DNA of 64,000 nt from Myxosarcina sp. GI1 (GCF_000756305.1 NZ_JRFE01000003.1:1-64000); one strand, 5' to 3'. Positions 34,464-43,957 are shown, numbered from the stretch's first letter. Numbers and translations are program-made. The notes: generated by a model from the letters alone, not told the origin.

Positions 34464-36605
34464 GTGTCTATTAAAGTTTCTCCTTTTTCGGAACCGACTA
34501 TCTTTAATTTGGTCGAAGCAACTGTCAATGATATCGATCGCGCTTTTGAATATGGCGCATTGACCTCAAAAGAATTAGTCCAACTCTACCTCAACCGCAT
34601 AGAGGCTTATGACGATTCCGACCCCGCAATTAATTCGATTATCAATCTCAATCCCAACGCTTTAGATATCGCGAATAAAAGCGACAAAGAGCGTTTTTCA
34701 GGCAAAGATCTGGGAACTCTGGCAGGAATACCTATTATTCTCAAAGATAACTACGATACCTTTGATGTTCCTACCACCGCAGGCGCGATCGCTTTAGAAG
34801 ATTTTATTCCTGAAGACGATGCCTTTCAGGTAGAGAAATTGCGCGATGAAGGAGCCGTAATTCTGGCAAAAGCCAACCTGTCTGAATTTGCTTTTTCCTA
34901 CGAGTCTACTAGCTCTCTAGGAGGAACTGTCCTCAACCCATACGACCCAGAACGTAATGCGGGCGGTTCCAGTGGCGGTACTGGAGCGGCGATCGCTGCC
35001 AACTTTGGTACGATTGGTACGGGAACCGATACGGGTGGTTCGATTCGTATTCCTTCAACTTTCAATAGTTTGGTAGGAATCAGACCGACTATCGGTCTTA
35101 CCAGTCGTTCGGGGATTATTCCTTTGGCTCTAACCCAAGACGTTGGAGGACCGATAACTCGCACCGTAACTGATGCGGCGATAACCCTAGACGCTCTGGC
35201 AGGATTCGACCCAGAAGATCCCGTAACCGAATCTAGTGTTGGTAAAATTCCCGAAAGCTATACTGACTTTCTCGATCCTAAAGCACTTAAGGGTGCGAGA
35301 ATTGGCGTAGTGAGAGAGTTATTTGGCTCCAATGACGATCCTAGAATGGCTGCGACTAATGCCGTAGTTAATAAAGCGATCGCCGAGATGGAAGCCTTGG
35401 GAGCGACAACAATTAATGTCGAGATTCCCAACCTCGATGAAATTTTAGAATTTCCTAGTCTTAGCACCTTAGAGTTCAAACGAGATCTCAATAACTATTT
35501 AGCAGAAAGAGATGCACCAATCGATAATCTGGGAGACTTAATCGCCAGCGGCGAATATTTAGAAGACAATGAAGAATCTTATATTGAAAGAAATCAGGTC
35601 GATCTAAGCGATCCAGAAACTGCTGCCGAATATCAAGAAATTATCACCGAACGACCAGCTTTAACCCAGAGTTCTCTATTAAAAGTGTTAGATGGCAAAA
35701 ACCTCGATGCTTTAATCTATCCTACTTCTCAAAGTCCACCAAACTTATTTGATGAAGATACGGGTACGGGTTCGGCAAATCGTTTGAGTCCTTTTTCGGG
35801 TTTTCCCGCTATTAGCGTTCCAGCAGGATTTACCGAGGATGGTCTTCCCGTAGGAATTGAGTTTCTCGGTCGAGCTTTTAGCGAACCGACTTTGATTGGT
35901 TTGACCTATTCCTTCGAGCAGGGTACCAAGTTTCGGATGCCGCCTGAAACTACACCGCCTTTGGAGGGAGAATCATTTGAGTATTTTACTCAGGTAGCCG
36001 TTTACGGAGATGGCAAAGATAATGAGATTGCTCCAGAATTACTAGATGACTTCGACGGCAATGGAGATTTAATCTTGGCAGGAGCGGGAGACGATCTCGT
36101 CGATACTTCCCAGGCTTTTAGTGGCGGAAACCGTATTTATGCTGGTGCTGGCGATGATGAGGTAATTGTCGGTATCGAAGATCGGGCTTTTGGTGCTAAA
36201 GGTGACGATCTATTGGACGCTTCAGTTGGTAGAGGAAAAAATCGTCTTTATGGTGGTGCTGGTAAAGATGAATTTTTTCTCGGCAGCAAGGATAGTGCTT
36301 TTGGCGGCAAGGGGTCTGACAGCTTGTTTGTAGTTGCTGGAGGAGACAATTTGCTTACTGGTGGTACTGGTGTCGATAAATTTTGGATTGCCAACGCTCA
36401 ATTACCCGATACAGCTAATACCATTACCGATTTTGAAATTGGTAAAGATGTTATTGGCATTGGTGGAGTAGATCTGAGTTTTAGCGATCTCAGTCTGACT
36501 CAAAAGAAAAGTAATACTCTAATTGCTACCGAAACTCAAGACTTAGCAGTTTTGCAGGGAATTGATGCGGAAACTATAAGCGAGAGCGATTTTGTTTTTG
36601 CTTGA
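34464..36605 (+). CDS. Amidase-signature enzyme fused to RTX-like C-terminus, copy 2
   Basis: A 713-residue paralog of the preceding gene with the same architecture. The amidase domain has Lys94 (IILKDN), GGSSGG (168-172, cis-Ser170) and DTGGSIRIPS with nucleophile Ser193, all canonical. The C-terminal 200 residues repeat the RTX-like blocks and the TDFEIGKDVIGIGG end module. These C-terminal parts are more similar between the two copies than the amidase parts, which suggests selection for export or gene conversion. The start is GTG 34464, aligned to copy 1. No type I secretion genes (ABC, membrane fusion, TolC) are in this window. Confidence 0.88.
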   Translation: MSIKVSPFSEPTIFNLVEATVNDIDRAFEYGALTSKELVQLYLNRIEAYDDSDPAINSIINLNPNALDIANKSDKERFSGKDLGTLAGIPIILKDNYDTFDVPTTAGAIALEDFIPEDDAFQVEKLRDEGAVILAKANLSEFAFSYESTSSLGGTVLNPYDPERNAGGSSGGTGAAIAANFGTIGTGTDTGGSIRIPSTFNSLVGIRPTIGLTSRSGIIPLALTQDVGGPITRTVTDAAITLDALAGFDPEDPVTESSVGKIPESYTDFLDPKALKGARIGVVRELFGSNDDPRMAATNAVVNKAIAEMEALGATTINVEIPNLDEILEFPSLSTLEFKRDLNNYLAERDAPIDNLGDLIASGEYLEDNEESYIERNQVDLSDPETAAEYQEIITERPALTQSSLLKVLDGKNLDALIYPTSQSPPNLFDEDTGTGSANRLSPFSGFPAISVPAGFTEDGLPVGIEFLGRAFSEPTLIGLTYSFEQGTKFRMPPETTPPLEGESFEYFTQVAVYGDGKDNEIAPELLDDFDGNGDLILAGAGDDLVDTSQAFSGGNRIYAGAGDDEVIVGIEDRAFGAKGDDLLDASVGRGKNRLYGGAGKDEFFLGSKDSAFGGKGSDSLFVVAGGDNLLTGGTGVDKFWIANAQLPDTANTITDFEIGKDVIGIGGVDLSFSDLSLTQKKSNTLIATETQDLAVLQGIDAETISESDFVFA

Positions 36606-36650
36606 ACTAACGTGAGTTCGATAAGGTCAAAGTTGTTTGGTTTGGCTTTA

Positions 36651-36685
36651 GGGAATAGGGAACGGGGAACGAGGAACAGGGAATA
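36651..36685. repeat. Heptamer tandem repeat (GGGAACG-type x5)
   Basis: Five heptamers (gggaata, gggaacg, gggaacg, aggaaca, gggaata) follow each other. They are the reverse complement type of the CCCGTTC array at 2846-2875. The spacer 36606-36819 has nothing else recognisable. Confidence 0.75.
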
Positions 36686-36819
36686 GTCTATTTTTTCCTA
36701 CAGAAAAATCGATAATTGACATCAAAACCGAATCTGTCAAACTAACGTTAAATTAATTGCGATCGCTATAAAAAACATTATTGTAATTCCTGCATTTTTT
36801 CTAACTTATAACCATCAAT

Positions 36820-37995
36820 TTAGCTGGAAAAGGGTTTGTATTCGTACAGCCAATCGGTAAAGTCACCACCTAAATCTCTGCGTTGTTGCGATCGCGACGG
36901 TGTTTTGTCATTAGTTTGCCACTGATTTTTTTCGCCTTCCGCGCTTTTAGTTTGCATAATTTTAGTGCGCTCTTTTCTTTCTCGTTCGTATTCGTCAAAA
37001 GCTTCTTCAATAGCGGAAAATTTTGTCAGACATTGTGCTAGTACCCAAGCATCTTCAAAAGCACTATTAGCACCCTGTCCCATTGAAGGACTCATCGGAT
37101 GGGCTGCATCGCCCAAAAGAACAACTCTACCTTTACTCCAGTTGTCTATAGGCAGGCGATCGCAAATTAAAGATTCAAAAATTTCTGCTGCTGGAGTAAT
37201 TTCGATTATATTGCGTATCGGCTTTGCCCAATTACTTAAATCTTGAAGAATACGCTCTTTCATTGCCTCACTATTAGTTGAAAGATGATATTCTGGAGCA
37301 AATTTTCGAGTAGTCCAATTAAGATATCCATCGCCAACATTTATCAGAAATAGAAATTGTTTGTCACTGACAATACGAACTACTTCATTGGGAGCGAGCA
37401 GATCTTGCTGGCATTTAATAGTAGCTCGCCAAGACATACTATTAAGATAACGAAGTTGTTCTTCTCCTATGAGAGTTTTTCTAATGAGAGTTTTTCTAAC
37501 TGTGGAGTGGATACCATCCGCACCAATTAATAAGTCTGCCCGTGCTGTTTTGCCTCCCTCAAAATAAATTATGATTTCTCGCTCGCTTTGTTCGAGATCG
37601 ATACATCGGCGATCGAGGTGAATAGTATTTGCAGGTAGTTTTGAGGCGAGGATTTGTTGTAAATGCCACCACCAAATAGTAACTATAGGTTGACCGTATT
37701 TTTCTTGTAATTTGGTAGTTGGATTAGAACTAATTGTTTCTCCAGCAATATTCTTTTTTACTGTTTTTTGAATGCAGCAGCCAGAATTTTTAATATCTGC
37801 AACTATGTCAGGTTTGATAAGTTCTAAAAAATTCAATCCATTGGGAAATAAAGCCAAGCCTCCGCCAACAGGACGAAAATCTGTGGCTTGCTCGTAAACT
37901 GTAGCCTCAATACCTTGTTTCCGCAGAGCGATCGCACAAGCCAATCCTCCAAGTCCAGCACCGATAATGGCAATATTTCGGGCATTAATACTCAT
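36820..37995 (-). CDS. FAD-dependent aromatic-type monooxygenase
   Basis: A flavoprotein monooxygenase of 391 residues, of the PHBH/UbiH/zeaxanthin-epoxidase fold. FAD motifs are visible: GAGLGGLACAIALRKQG at the N-terminus, LIGADGIHSTVRK near residue 155, and GDAAHPMSPSMGQGANSAFE near residue 300. Substrate is not readable. A 15-nt perfect tandem duplication inserts five residues (RKTLI twice) just after the GADG motif, which may disturb the loop. The C-terminal tail is charged. It lies on the same strand as the glycan cluster but its role there is not evident. Confidence 0.84.
   Translation of the reverse strand: MSINARNIAIIGAGLGGLACAIALRKQGIEATVYEQATDFRPVGGGLALFPNGLNFLELIKPDIVADIKNSGCCIQKTVKKNIAGETISSNPTTKLQEKYGQPIVTIWWWHLQQILASKLPANTIHLDRRCIDLEQSEREIIIYFEGGKTARADLLIGADGIHSTVRKTLIRKTLIGEEQLRYLNSMSWRATIKCQQDLLAPNEVVRIVSDKQFLFLINVGDGYLNWTTRKFAPEYHLSTNSEAMKERILQDLSNWAKPIRNIIEITPAAEIFESLICDRLPIDNWSKGRVVLLGDAAHPMSPSMGQGANSAFEDAWVLAQCLTKFSAIEEAFDEYERERKERTKIMQTKSAEGEKNQWQTNDKTPSRSQQRRDLGGDFTDWLYEYKPFSS
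37469..37498. repeat. 15-bp in-frame tandem duplication inside the monooxygenase gene
   Basis: atgagagtttttcta occurs twice back to back (37469-37483 and 37484-37498). It adds RKTLI to the protein. The two copies are identical, so the event is recent. Confidence 0.95.
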
Positions 37996-38056
37996 ATTTT
38001 TAATTACATTGAGTTAGCCAAAAAGCGATCGCTACTTTACTGTAAGTCAGACACTT

Positions 38057-39601
38057 TTAATCTATTTTAGGTACTACCTTAAGATCTCCACAATTATTAG
38101 GATCGACTGCTGCCCTAATAGAATAAGAATAATCTAGTTCGGAATGGAAATAAGAACTGTAAAGAAAAGAATGTTGTATAGAGGCAAACGGAACTCGATC
38201 TGGATTTACCAATCCGTGTTTGCTAATCAGACAAATATTGTCCTGGGGTTGTATCTGACTTAGTAATTCTGGTTTGACTGCTGTAGAAATATGTTTTTCT
38301 AAACTGTAGAATACTGGTTTGCCATAGAAACTACCAACTTTACTCAACACTATAGTCAAAAAGACTAAATATACCAATCCCATATATCTTGGCTGTAACC
38401 ATCGCCAACGTTGCCAATCGATCTGACTGCGGGAAAGCAAGCACAAGTTTAAAGATACCAGGCAAATCATCCAGAACATAAAATATCTCAGTTCGTGAGA
38501 TTGAGGAAAATTAGCAGGAACGATGGACATAATTAGAACCGTCAACAATGCAGTACGAGCAGCGGTTTCTCCTTTCGGTAATTGCCGATTTTGGATAAAT
38601 TCGTAGATAAATAAACCTACTAAAAGCAATACATTAAAGACGACGTAAGCACCAAAAAAACCACCGCCACGATCCATATACTTGTCATTTCCTCCATTCC
38701 ACTGATCGGTTGACCAATAGGGAGGAGTACCAATCTCTAGTACTGAATACAGCCATTTTTGCGGTCTGTTTCCTTCTTTATATGTATCGGGAACTAGTTC
38801 GTGGTTGAGGACAACACCTGCTACCTGAATTTTTATTGGATAAAAAGGATTACCGTATAAAGCAATATTTTTAACTGGCGTGGCAAAGATTAACAGCGAA
38901 GAAATTAGAGCAATTGGTACGACCTTAACTAACTTTGGCTTGGGTGTAGAAGTTTTTTTGAAATACAGCCACAAAAACCGTAGAGCGATCGCGCAACAAA
39001 CCAAAAATGTCAGCGGTTGTAGTTGGGGCTTGATATTAGCTGCTGTTGCTGCCCCCAAAAACATCACCACTGCATCTTTAAAACTGAGAAATCGTTTCTC
39101 TTTATAGAACAGATAAGTCATCATTACCAGTACCGACATCCCGACATTGCCTGGTAAATCGACAAAACTAGTACTGGCATGGGTAATAACAGCAGGAATT
39201 GCCAAAAGTGAAATTGCAGATAAATAGAGGGGAACTCGAAAATAAATCTTTAGAAAGAACCAGTAAATAATTAGACCGAACAACCCTACCAGGTTAGCTG
39301 CCTGTACCCTGCCAGTTACAAACCATAACAAGCCTTGCAGCCAGTGAGCTAAAAGAGGAAACCCTGCAAAGCGATATTCGAGGTTTAATTCTGGTATAAA
39401 TTCTTCTTTAGGTACGATGCCCCAAATTCTGGCAGCAAAAGGCAGATGATACCACCAAGTATCGTAATTGGTATCGATATCGATAATCGCCTTGAGAAAA
39501 ATCGAGATTGTTACCAAAGTGGCGATCGCCAAAAAAGCTATTTCTAAACTCTTTTGCTCGATCTTTTTGTGCCGATTTTTTGAAGTTACCCCTCTAATCA
39601 T
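38057..39601 (-). CDS. GT-C-like polytopic membrane protein, paralog A
   Basis: A 514-residue membrane protein with about ten hydrophobic segments and a soluble C-terminal tail. The first loop has the acidic motif DIDTNYDTWWYHLPFAARIW, comparable to the D-x-D/YH first loop of GT-C glycosyltransferases that use polyprenyl-phosphate sugars. It shares about half of its residues with the next gene upstream (for example IVPANFPQSHELRYF, YLVFLTIVLS) and so arose by tandem duplication. It is the last gene of the glycan block. The catalytic role is inferred from topology; a polymerase or ligase of the same fold is possible. Confidence 0.68.
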   Translation of the reverse strand: MIRGVTSKNRHKKIEQKSLEIAFLAIATLVTISIFLKAIIDIDTNYDTWWYHLPFAARIWGIVPKEEFIPELNLEYRFAGFPLLAHWLQGLLWFVTGRVQAANLVGLFGLIIYWFFLKIYFRVPLYLSAISLLAIPAVITHASTSFVDLPGNVGMSVLVMMTYLFYKEKRFLSFKDAVVMFLGAATAANIKPQLQPLTFLVCCAIALRFLWLYFKKTSTPKPKLVKVVPIALISSLLIFATPVKNIALYGNPFYPIKIQVAGVVLNHELVPDTYKEGNRPQKWLYSVLEIGTPPYWSTDQWNGGNDKYMDRGGGFFGAYVVFNVLLLVGLFIYEFIQNRQLPKGETAARTALLTVLIMSIVPANFPQSHELRYFMFWMICLVSLNLCLLSRSQIDWQRWRWLQPRYMGLVYLVFLTIVLSKVGSFYGKPVFYSLEKHISTAVKPELLSQIQPQDNICLISKHGLVNPDRVPFASIQHSFLYSSYFHSELDYSYSIRAAVDPNNCGDLKVVPKID

Positions 39602-39617
39602 TGCTGTCCGTTTAATT

Positions 39618-41171
39618 TCAATAATTTAGCTTGACGTTTTGGGGAATTTGTTTGAGTTCGCCACAGCTTTCAGGATTGAATGCCGTTTGTATGGCATAAG
39701 GATAATCTATTTCAGGATGGAAAGGAGAACTATACAAAAACGCCCATTTTAAAGCTGCCATCGGAGCTTTTAGGGGATCGCTTCTGTGTCTGCTAATCAA
39801 ACAATTTCTGGTTTCTGGTTCGATTTGGCTCAACAATTCTGGTTTTACTCCCATAGCAATTTGAGTTTCTAGATTGTAGAAAGAAGGTTTGGCATAAACC
39901 TTGCCCATATTACTCAAAACAATAGTCAAAAAAACCAGACAAACTAAACCCATATATTTAGGCTGCAACCATCGCCAGCGAGGTAAAGCGGTTCGGGGAG
40001 TCGAAATAAGATACAGATTCAAAGATACCAGGGAAATCATCCAAAAAATAAAATATCTCAATTCGTGAGATTGAGGAAAATTTGCGGGAACGATTGACAT
40101 TACCAGGACTGTTAACAAAGCAGTGGAGGCATCCCTCGAAGTTTCTGCCTTAGATATTCGATTACGCCACAACTCGGCAATAGACAAACCAACTAGCAGT
40201 AACAGATTAAAAACTACATAAGCTCCAAAAAAACCACCCATGCGTAGTTTTTCGGGATCGTCACTCCATTGATCTACCGTCCAGCGAGCTTTGTCTATTT
40301 CTAAGATCGATCGCAGCCATTTTACTGGTCTGTTGCCATCCTGGTAAGCTTCTGGCACTAGTTTATGATTGAGAACGGTACCTGCTATTTCTACTTTTAC
40401 TGGATACAAAGGGTTGCCATAAACAACAGTATTTTTAACTGGTGTAGCAAAGATTAAAACCGCAGCCAAAATGCAAATAGAGACAATTTTTAGGGAACGT
40501 TTGAAGTTGAATGAAGAGTGCCGAAAATACAGCCAACCCAATCTGATTACTACAAAACCACAGATAAAAAACACTAGAATTTGCAGTTGTGTCTTAGTAT
40601 TAGCTGCAATAGCCGCTCCTAAAACCAATATAAATAACTCTCCCTTACTCGGCAGTTGCGATCGCCTGTACAGGTTGTAGGTCATCATCACTAAAACCGA
40701 CGCGCCGATATTGCCAAACAGATCGACATAAGAGGAGGTTGAGTGAGCCAACACTAAAGGAATTGTTAACAGGGCGATCGCCGATAAGTAAAGCGGAACT
40801 CGAAAATAACTTTTTAGAAAGACTAAGTAAAAAATTAAACTTAGAAAACCAACTAAATTAGTTGACTGAACCCTATCAGTAATTCGCCATAAAAAACCTT
40901 GAAGAAAATGGGCTAATAAAGGAAATCCTTGATAACGAGGCTCAAACCATTTTTCGTCGCCAATAAATAGTTCTTTGGGTACGATGCCCCAAATTCTGGC
41001 AGCGAAAGGTATATGATACCACCAGGGATCGTAATTAATATCAATATCGATAATTGCTTTGAGAAATATCGAGGTAACAATCAGCAAAGCAAGTATTTGT
41101 AAAACCGTTTCTATACTCAATCTACGGTCGATAGATTTTTTGGGAGGTAAGTCAGTTGCAGTGTGGAGCAT
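39618..41171 (-). CDS. GT-C-like polytopic membrane protein, paralog B
   Basis: A 517-residue paralog of the downstream gene, 16 bp away, with the same first-loop motif (DIDINYDPWWYHIPFAARIW), the same spacing of membrane segments and the shared block MSIVPANFPQSHELRYF. ATG 41171 was chosen over the upstream TTG 41183, as it gives a normal start (MLHTATD). Retention of two copies suggests two related sugar additions. No cleavable signal is needed since the first helix starts about residue 22. Confidence 0.68.
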   Translation of the reverse strand: MLHTATDLPPKKSIDRRLSIETVLQILALLIVTSIFLKAIIDIDINYDPWWYHIPFAARIWGIVPKELFIGDEKWFEPRYQGFPLLAHFLQGFLWRITDRVQSTNLVGFLSLIFYLVFLKSYFRVPLYLSAIALLTIPLVLAHSTSSYVDLFGNIGASVLVMMTYNLYRRSQLPSKGELFILVLGAAIAANTKTQLQILVFFICGFVVIRLGWLYFRHSSFNFKRSLKIVSICILAAVLIFATPVKNTVVYGNPLYPVKVEIAGTVLNHKLVPEAYQDGNRPVKWLRSILEIDKARWTVDQWSDDPEKLRMGGFFGAYVVFNLLLLVGLSIAELWRNRISKAETSRDASTALLTVLVMSIVPANFPQSHELRYFIFWMISLVSLNLYLISTPRTALPRWRWLQPKYMGLVCLVFLTIVLSNMGKVYAKPSFYNLETQIAMGVKPELLSQIEPETRNCLISRHRSDPLKAPMAALKWAFLYSSPFHPEIDYPYAIQTAFNPESCGELKQIPQNVKLNY

Positions 41172-41206
41172 TGACAATAACAATTATTAATAATTAAGTA
41201 ATATGT

Positions 41207-42211
41207 CTATTTTTGGCTATCTTTTACTGGTTTTGAAGCGAAAAAACGCTCGATAGTCCAAACAAACAAAAATCCTACTAATGCTAAAGCAGTAGCCACG
41301 ACATAAAGAAACCTTTGTAAGAGAGCAAATTGAACTGCATCGGTATTGGAAACATTAAACAGTGCCAGTAATCCCACCCAGCTTAATTCCATCAAGCCCA
41401 AGTTAGCAGGAGTAAAACTGACTAACATCGCTAGCTGTACGATTGGCGTAGTAAAAACTACCGCCCACAAACCTATTTTTAATCCTCCTGCATAAACAAT
41501 AACTACACCTCTAATCAGCCAAAAAACATAGCGAATTACCGAAAGCCAATATTGATTTAAGGTAAACTTACGGTCTAAAATATCTGAGTTTTTAAAAGCT
41601 ATATTGGAATGAGTCGCTTGTGATTTTTTCCTTGAATTTTTAAAAGAAATATAGGATTTAATCAAAAGACCCATCAAGTATCTGTACCATCTTTTGATTA
41701 TAAAATGAGAGGCAATTATAATTGTTGACGTGGCAAAAACTGCGATTCCTAGAGAAATATGTCCGAGAACGAATAAGATTGAAGCGGGAAATAGTAAAAA
41801 GGGAATTAGAAAATTAAAAAACTGATCGTAAATAACTGATAAAAAACCTTTTGACAGGGAGCTTACTTTATGTACTCTCAAAGCTAAATTCTGTACCGCC
41901 ACCATGCCTATATACTGCGGCATAAACTGCATGGTTAGAGAACCCAGAGTAGTATAAAACAGATAGAAACGAAACGGTTGTTCGCGATCGGGGGTAACTT
42001 GATGGGTAACTAAATTCCACTTATAAGCAGTAAACCAGGTGTGAATTAATAAAGTTAAAATTGCCAGGGCAGTATACCAGGGATTGAGATCGTAGAGTTT
42101 GGCAATAACTTCTGCGAGTTCAACGTTTGTAAAGCGCAGTATTAACCAGATTAGGAAAATTCCCAAACCTAAAGATAAAATGCTGAATACTACATTTTTT
42201 CTAGATAGCAT
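41207..42211 (-). CDS. Flippase-like membrane protein (UPF0104/LPG-synthase TM family)
   Basis: A 334-residue protein with about eight transmembrane segments, resembling the N-terminal domain of lysylphosphatidylglycerol synthase and AglD/YbhN-type proteins. The motifs SLTMQFMPQYIGMVAVQNLAL and FTPANLGLMELSWVGLLALF, with the P-x-x-x-G-x-x-E element, are family landmarks. Members in glycan clusters are thought to handle polyprenyl-linked or lipid substrates. It sits between the sulfotransferase and the GT-C pair in the same orientation. Confidence 0.78.
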   Translation of the reverse strand: MLSRKNVVFSILSLGLGIFLIWLILRFTNVELAEVIAKLYDLNPWYTALAILTLLIHTWFTAYKWNLVTHQVTPDREQPFRFYLFYTTLGSLTMQFMPQYIGMVAVQNLALRVHKVSSLSKGFLSVIYDQFFNFLIPFLLFPASILFVLGHISLGIAVFATSTIIIASHFIIKRWYRYLMGLLIKSYISFKNSRKKSQATHSNIAFKNSDILDRKFTLNQYWLSVIRYVFWLIRGVVIVYAGGLKIGLWAVVFTTPIVQLAMLVSFTPANLGLMELSWVGLLALFNVSNTDAVQFALLQRFLYVVATALALVGFLFVWTIERFFASKPVKDSQK

Positions 42212-42261
42212 TTATAAAAAATTATTTTTAAATATTAAGTAGATTGAGTTAAAGCATTTAT

Positions 42262-43218
42262 CTAGCATACAGCCTGGCGATCGCTTTTTAGTTGTTTGTA
42301 ACCCCATCTGGCTTCTAAATCAGTATCGATTAATTTTGATACCTTGACGACTTCGGCGCGATATCGTTCCATTAGCTGGTATTTAATCTCGTCTGGCATC
42401 ACTTCTTTAGGACTTTGATGCCATAAAAACCGTTCTACAATCTTATCGCGAATAAATTCGTTAAATTCTTGAGAAACTAAGGTTTTGGAAATGTTTTTCA
42501 GTACGGGATTATTAACTAAATTGTTTAATGCCTGGAAGCGAACTTCTTTGTTAATGTTAATTGCTTCGTATTCGGGTACAAAACTATTATCTACACCCAA
42601 AAAATCTAAAATTTCTCGATAAACTTCTTGATTATTAGCCTTGAAATCTTCAAACAACACTATTTTTATTTGCGAGCGATCGAACAAATCGTAATAGCGT
42701 TCGATCTGTTCGTAATATTTAACGCGATCTGAATAATATAGATAACAAGGACTCGTAACTCTAGGACTGATAAATTTGCCTTCACGTCTTTGCGGTTCTA
42801 AAGCTAAAGCTCGCTCGAAATCTGCTTCGTTTTCTTCAGTAAACTTAAGATAGTGACTATGCAAAGAATAGAGATACTTGGCAGGTTCTCGTAATACAAT
42901 AAGTATTTTAGCTTTAGGATTAAATTGATATATATTTTGTGCCGTTACCTGAGAGTATAAATAATTAGTCGAAGATTCTCCTACTATAGTTTCCGTATCG
43001 GCTTTAGCAAAAAGCTGTAAATATTCAGCTTCCGTTCTAAAATCAAAAAAACGCTGTTTGCCGTAGTAGCGATCGCTTTCTTGATGAAAATCCTGGCAAA
43101 AAAAATGTGGCTCTTTAATACCAGACATAAAAATTTGCGGATGCTGTCCTAAAAATTGATGCAGTGCTGTAGTACCTGACTTTGGTTGTCCGACAATAAA
43201 AAAATTAGGTTCTTTCAT
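42262..43218 (-). CDS. Sulfotransferase (PAPS-dependent, heparan-NST-like)
   Basis: A 318-residue sulfotransferase. The PAPS 5'-phosphosulfate loop (GQPKSGTTALHQFL, residues 10-23) and the 3'-phosphate motif (LIVLREPAKYLYSLHSHYLK, with Arg and Ser) are both present, and the KEPHFF box is typical of bacterial glycan O-sulfotransferases. It transfers sulfate from PAPS to a sugar or polysaccharide. It is soluble, so it would act on cytoplasmic lipid-linked intermediates. It is the key pointer to a sulfated surface glycan in this locus. Confidence 0.9.
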   Translation of the reverse strand: MKEPNFFIVGQPKSGTTALHQFLGQHPQIFMSGIKEPHFFCQDFHQESDRYYGKQRFFDFRTEAEYLQLFAKADTETIVGESSTNYLYSQVTAQNIYQFNPKAKILIVLREPAKYLYSLHSHYLKFTEENEADFERALALEPQRREGKFISPRVTSPCYLYYSDRVKYYEQIERYYDLFDRSQIKIVLFEDFKANNQEVYREILDFLGVDNSFVPEYEAININKEVRFQALNNLVNNPVLKNISKTLVSQEFNEFIRDKIVERFLWHQSPKEVMPDEIKYQLMERYRAEVVKVSKLIDTDLEARWGYKQLKSDRQAVC

Positions 43219-43342
43219 TTGATTCTTAAATAATGCTATTTAATCTATTGAAGCTTATTTGCAACTAATACATAGTACACTGGTTCGGCAAGGTTGACAT
43301 AGTAGCTACCAATATCCCAACTATTCCTGTTCTTCTTCGCCG
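43219..43342. other. Spacer inside the glycan block
   Basis: The 124 bp between methyltransferase and sulfotransferase genes show no reading frame or terminator. An internal promoter may lie here. Confidence 0.3.
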
Positions 43343-43957
43343 TTAAGCTTTGTAGCTCACTGAAATAAATTCATTGTAAATAAAACAATGACCCATAACT
43401 CTCGGAAAGGGAAATGAATATTCCTTAAATACTTTAAATCCAATTTGGTTGGCAATATTACGTAGCTTGGGGAAGTTCATAAATTCAATGTGAGTGGGAT
43501 CGCTTTTGTATCCTGCCTCTTGAGGAGTCATAACAATGAGTTTACCTTTAGGCTTTAAAAAGGTTAGATACTTTTCCAATAGTTCGATCGCTTCGTTTTG
43601 TTTCATATGCTCGGCTACATGTGACAAGAGCAAAGAGTCAAATTTTTGAGATGTTTTGGTGGTTGAATTAAAAAACTCTTCGGGGGTAAAAGCGGTAAAT
43701 CCCAAGTTTCGCGCAACTCGTACTGAATTTAAATTATGGTCGATTCCTACACCTTTGCCTTTTAAGTTGATTAAATTTCTGCCAATTCCACAGCCAAGAT
43801 CGAGAGTTAAACCTGGTTTTAATCGTTGCAGATTCCAACGATAGGGTGCTTGAACATCTACTAAACTTTTCCAACTAACTGTCTGTTTCTCCAGTAAGAA
43901 ATTTGTGTATTTTTGCTCTCGCGTATTGGAAACCTCGCCACCATTTTTGGGTTTCAT
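43343..43957 (-). CDS. Class I SAM-dependent methyltransferase
   Basis: A 204-residue methyltransferase with the SAM-binding motif LTLDLGCGIGRNLINLKG, the acidic loop VGIDHN, and the HVAEHM motif typical of O-methyltransferases acting on sugars or quinone-like substrates. ATG 43957 follows an AGAGGTG ribosome site and was chosen over GTG 43963. In this neighbourhood, methylation of a glycan residue is the simplest role. The large spacer 43958-44237 upstream holds a GC-richer patch but no gene. Confidence 0.82.
   Translation of the reverse strand: MKPKNGGEVSNTREQKYTNFLLEKQTVSWKSLVDVQAPYRWNLQRLKPGLTLDLGCGIGRNLINLKGKGVGIDHNLNSVRVARNLGFTAFTPEEFFNSTTKTSQKFDSLLLSHVAEHMKQNEAIELLEKYLTFLKPKGKLIVMTPQEAGYKSDPTHIEFMNFPKLRNIANQIGFKVFKEYSFPFPRVMGHCFIYNEFISVSYKA

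Noticed and set aside
42262-43218. Sulfotransferase considered as a P-loop kinase
   Set aside because: The loop QPKSGTTAL and the LREPAKYLYS motif are PAPS-binding features; the Walker B and kinase motifs are missing.
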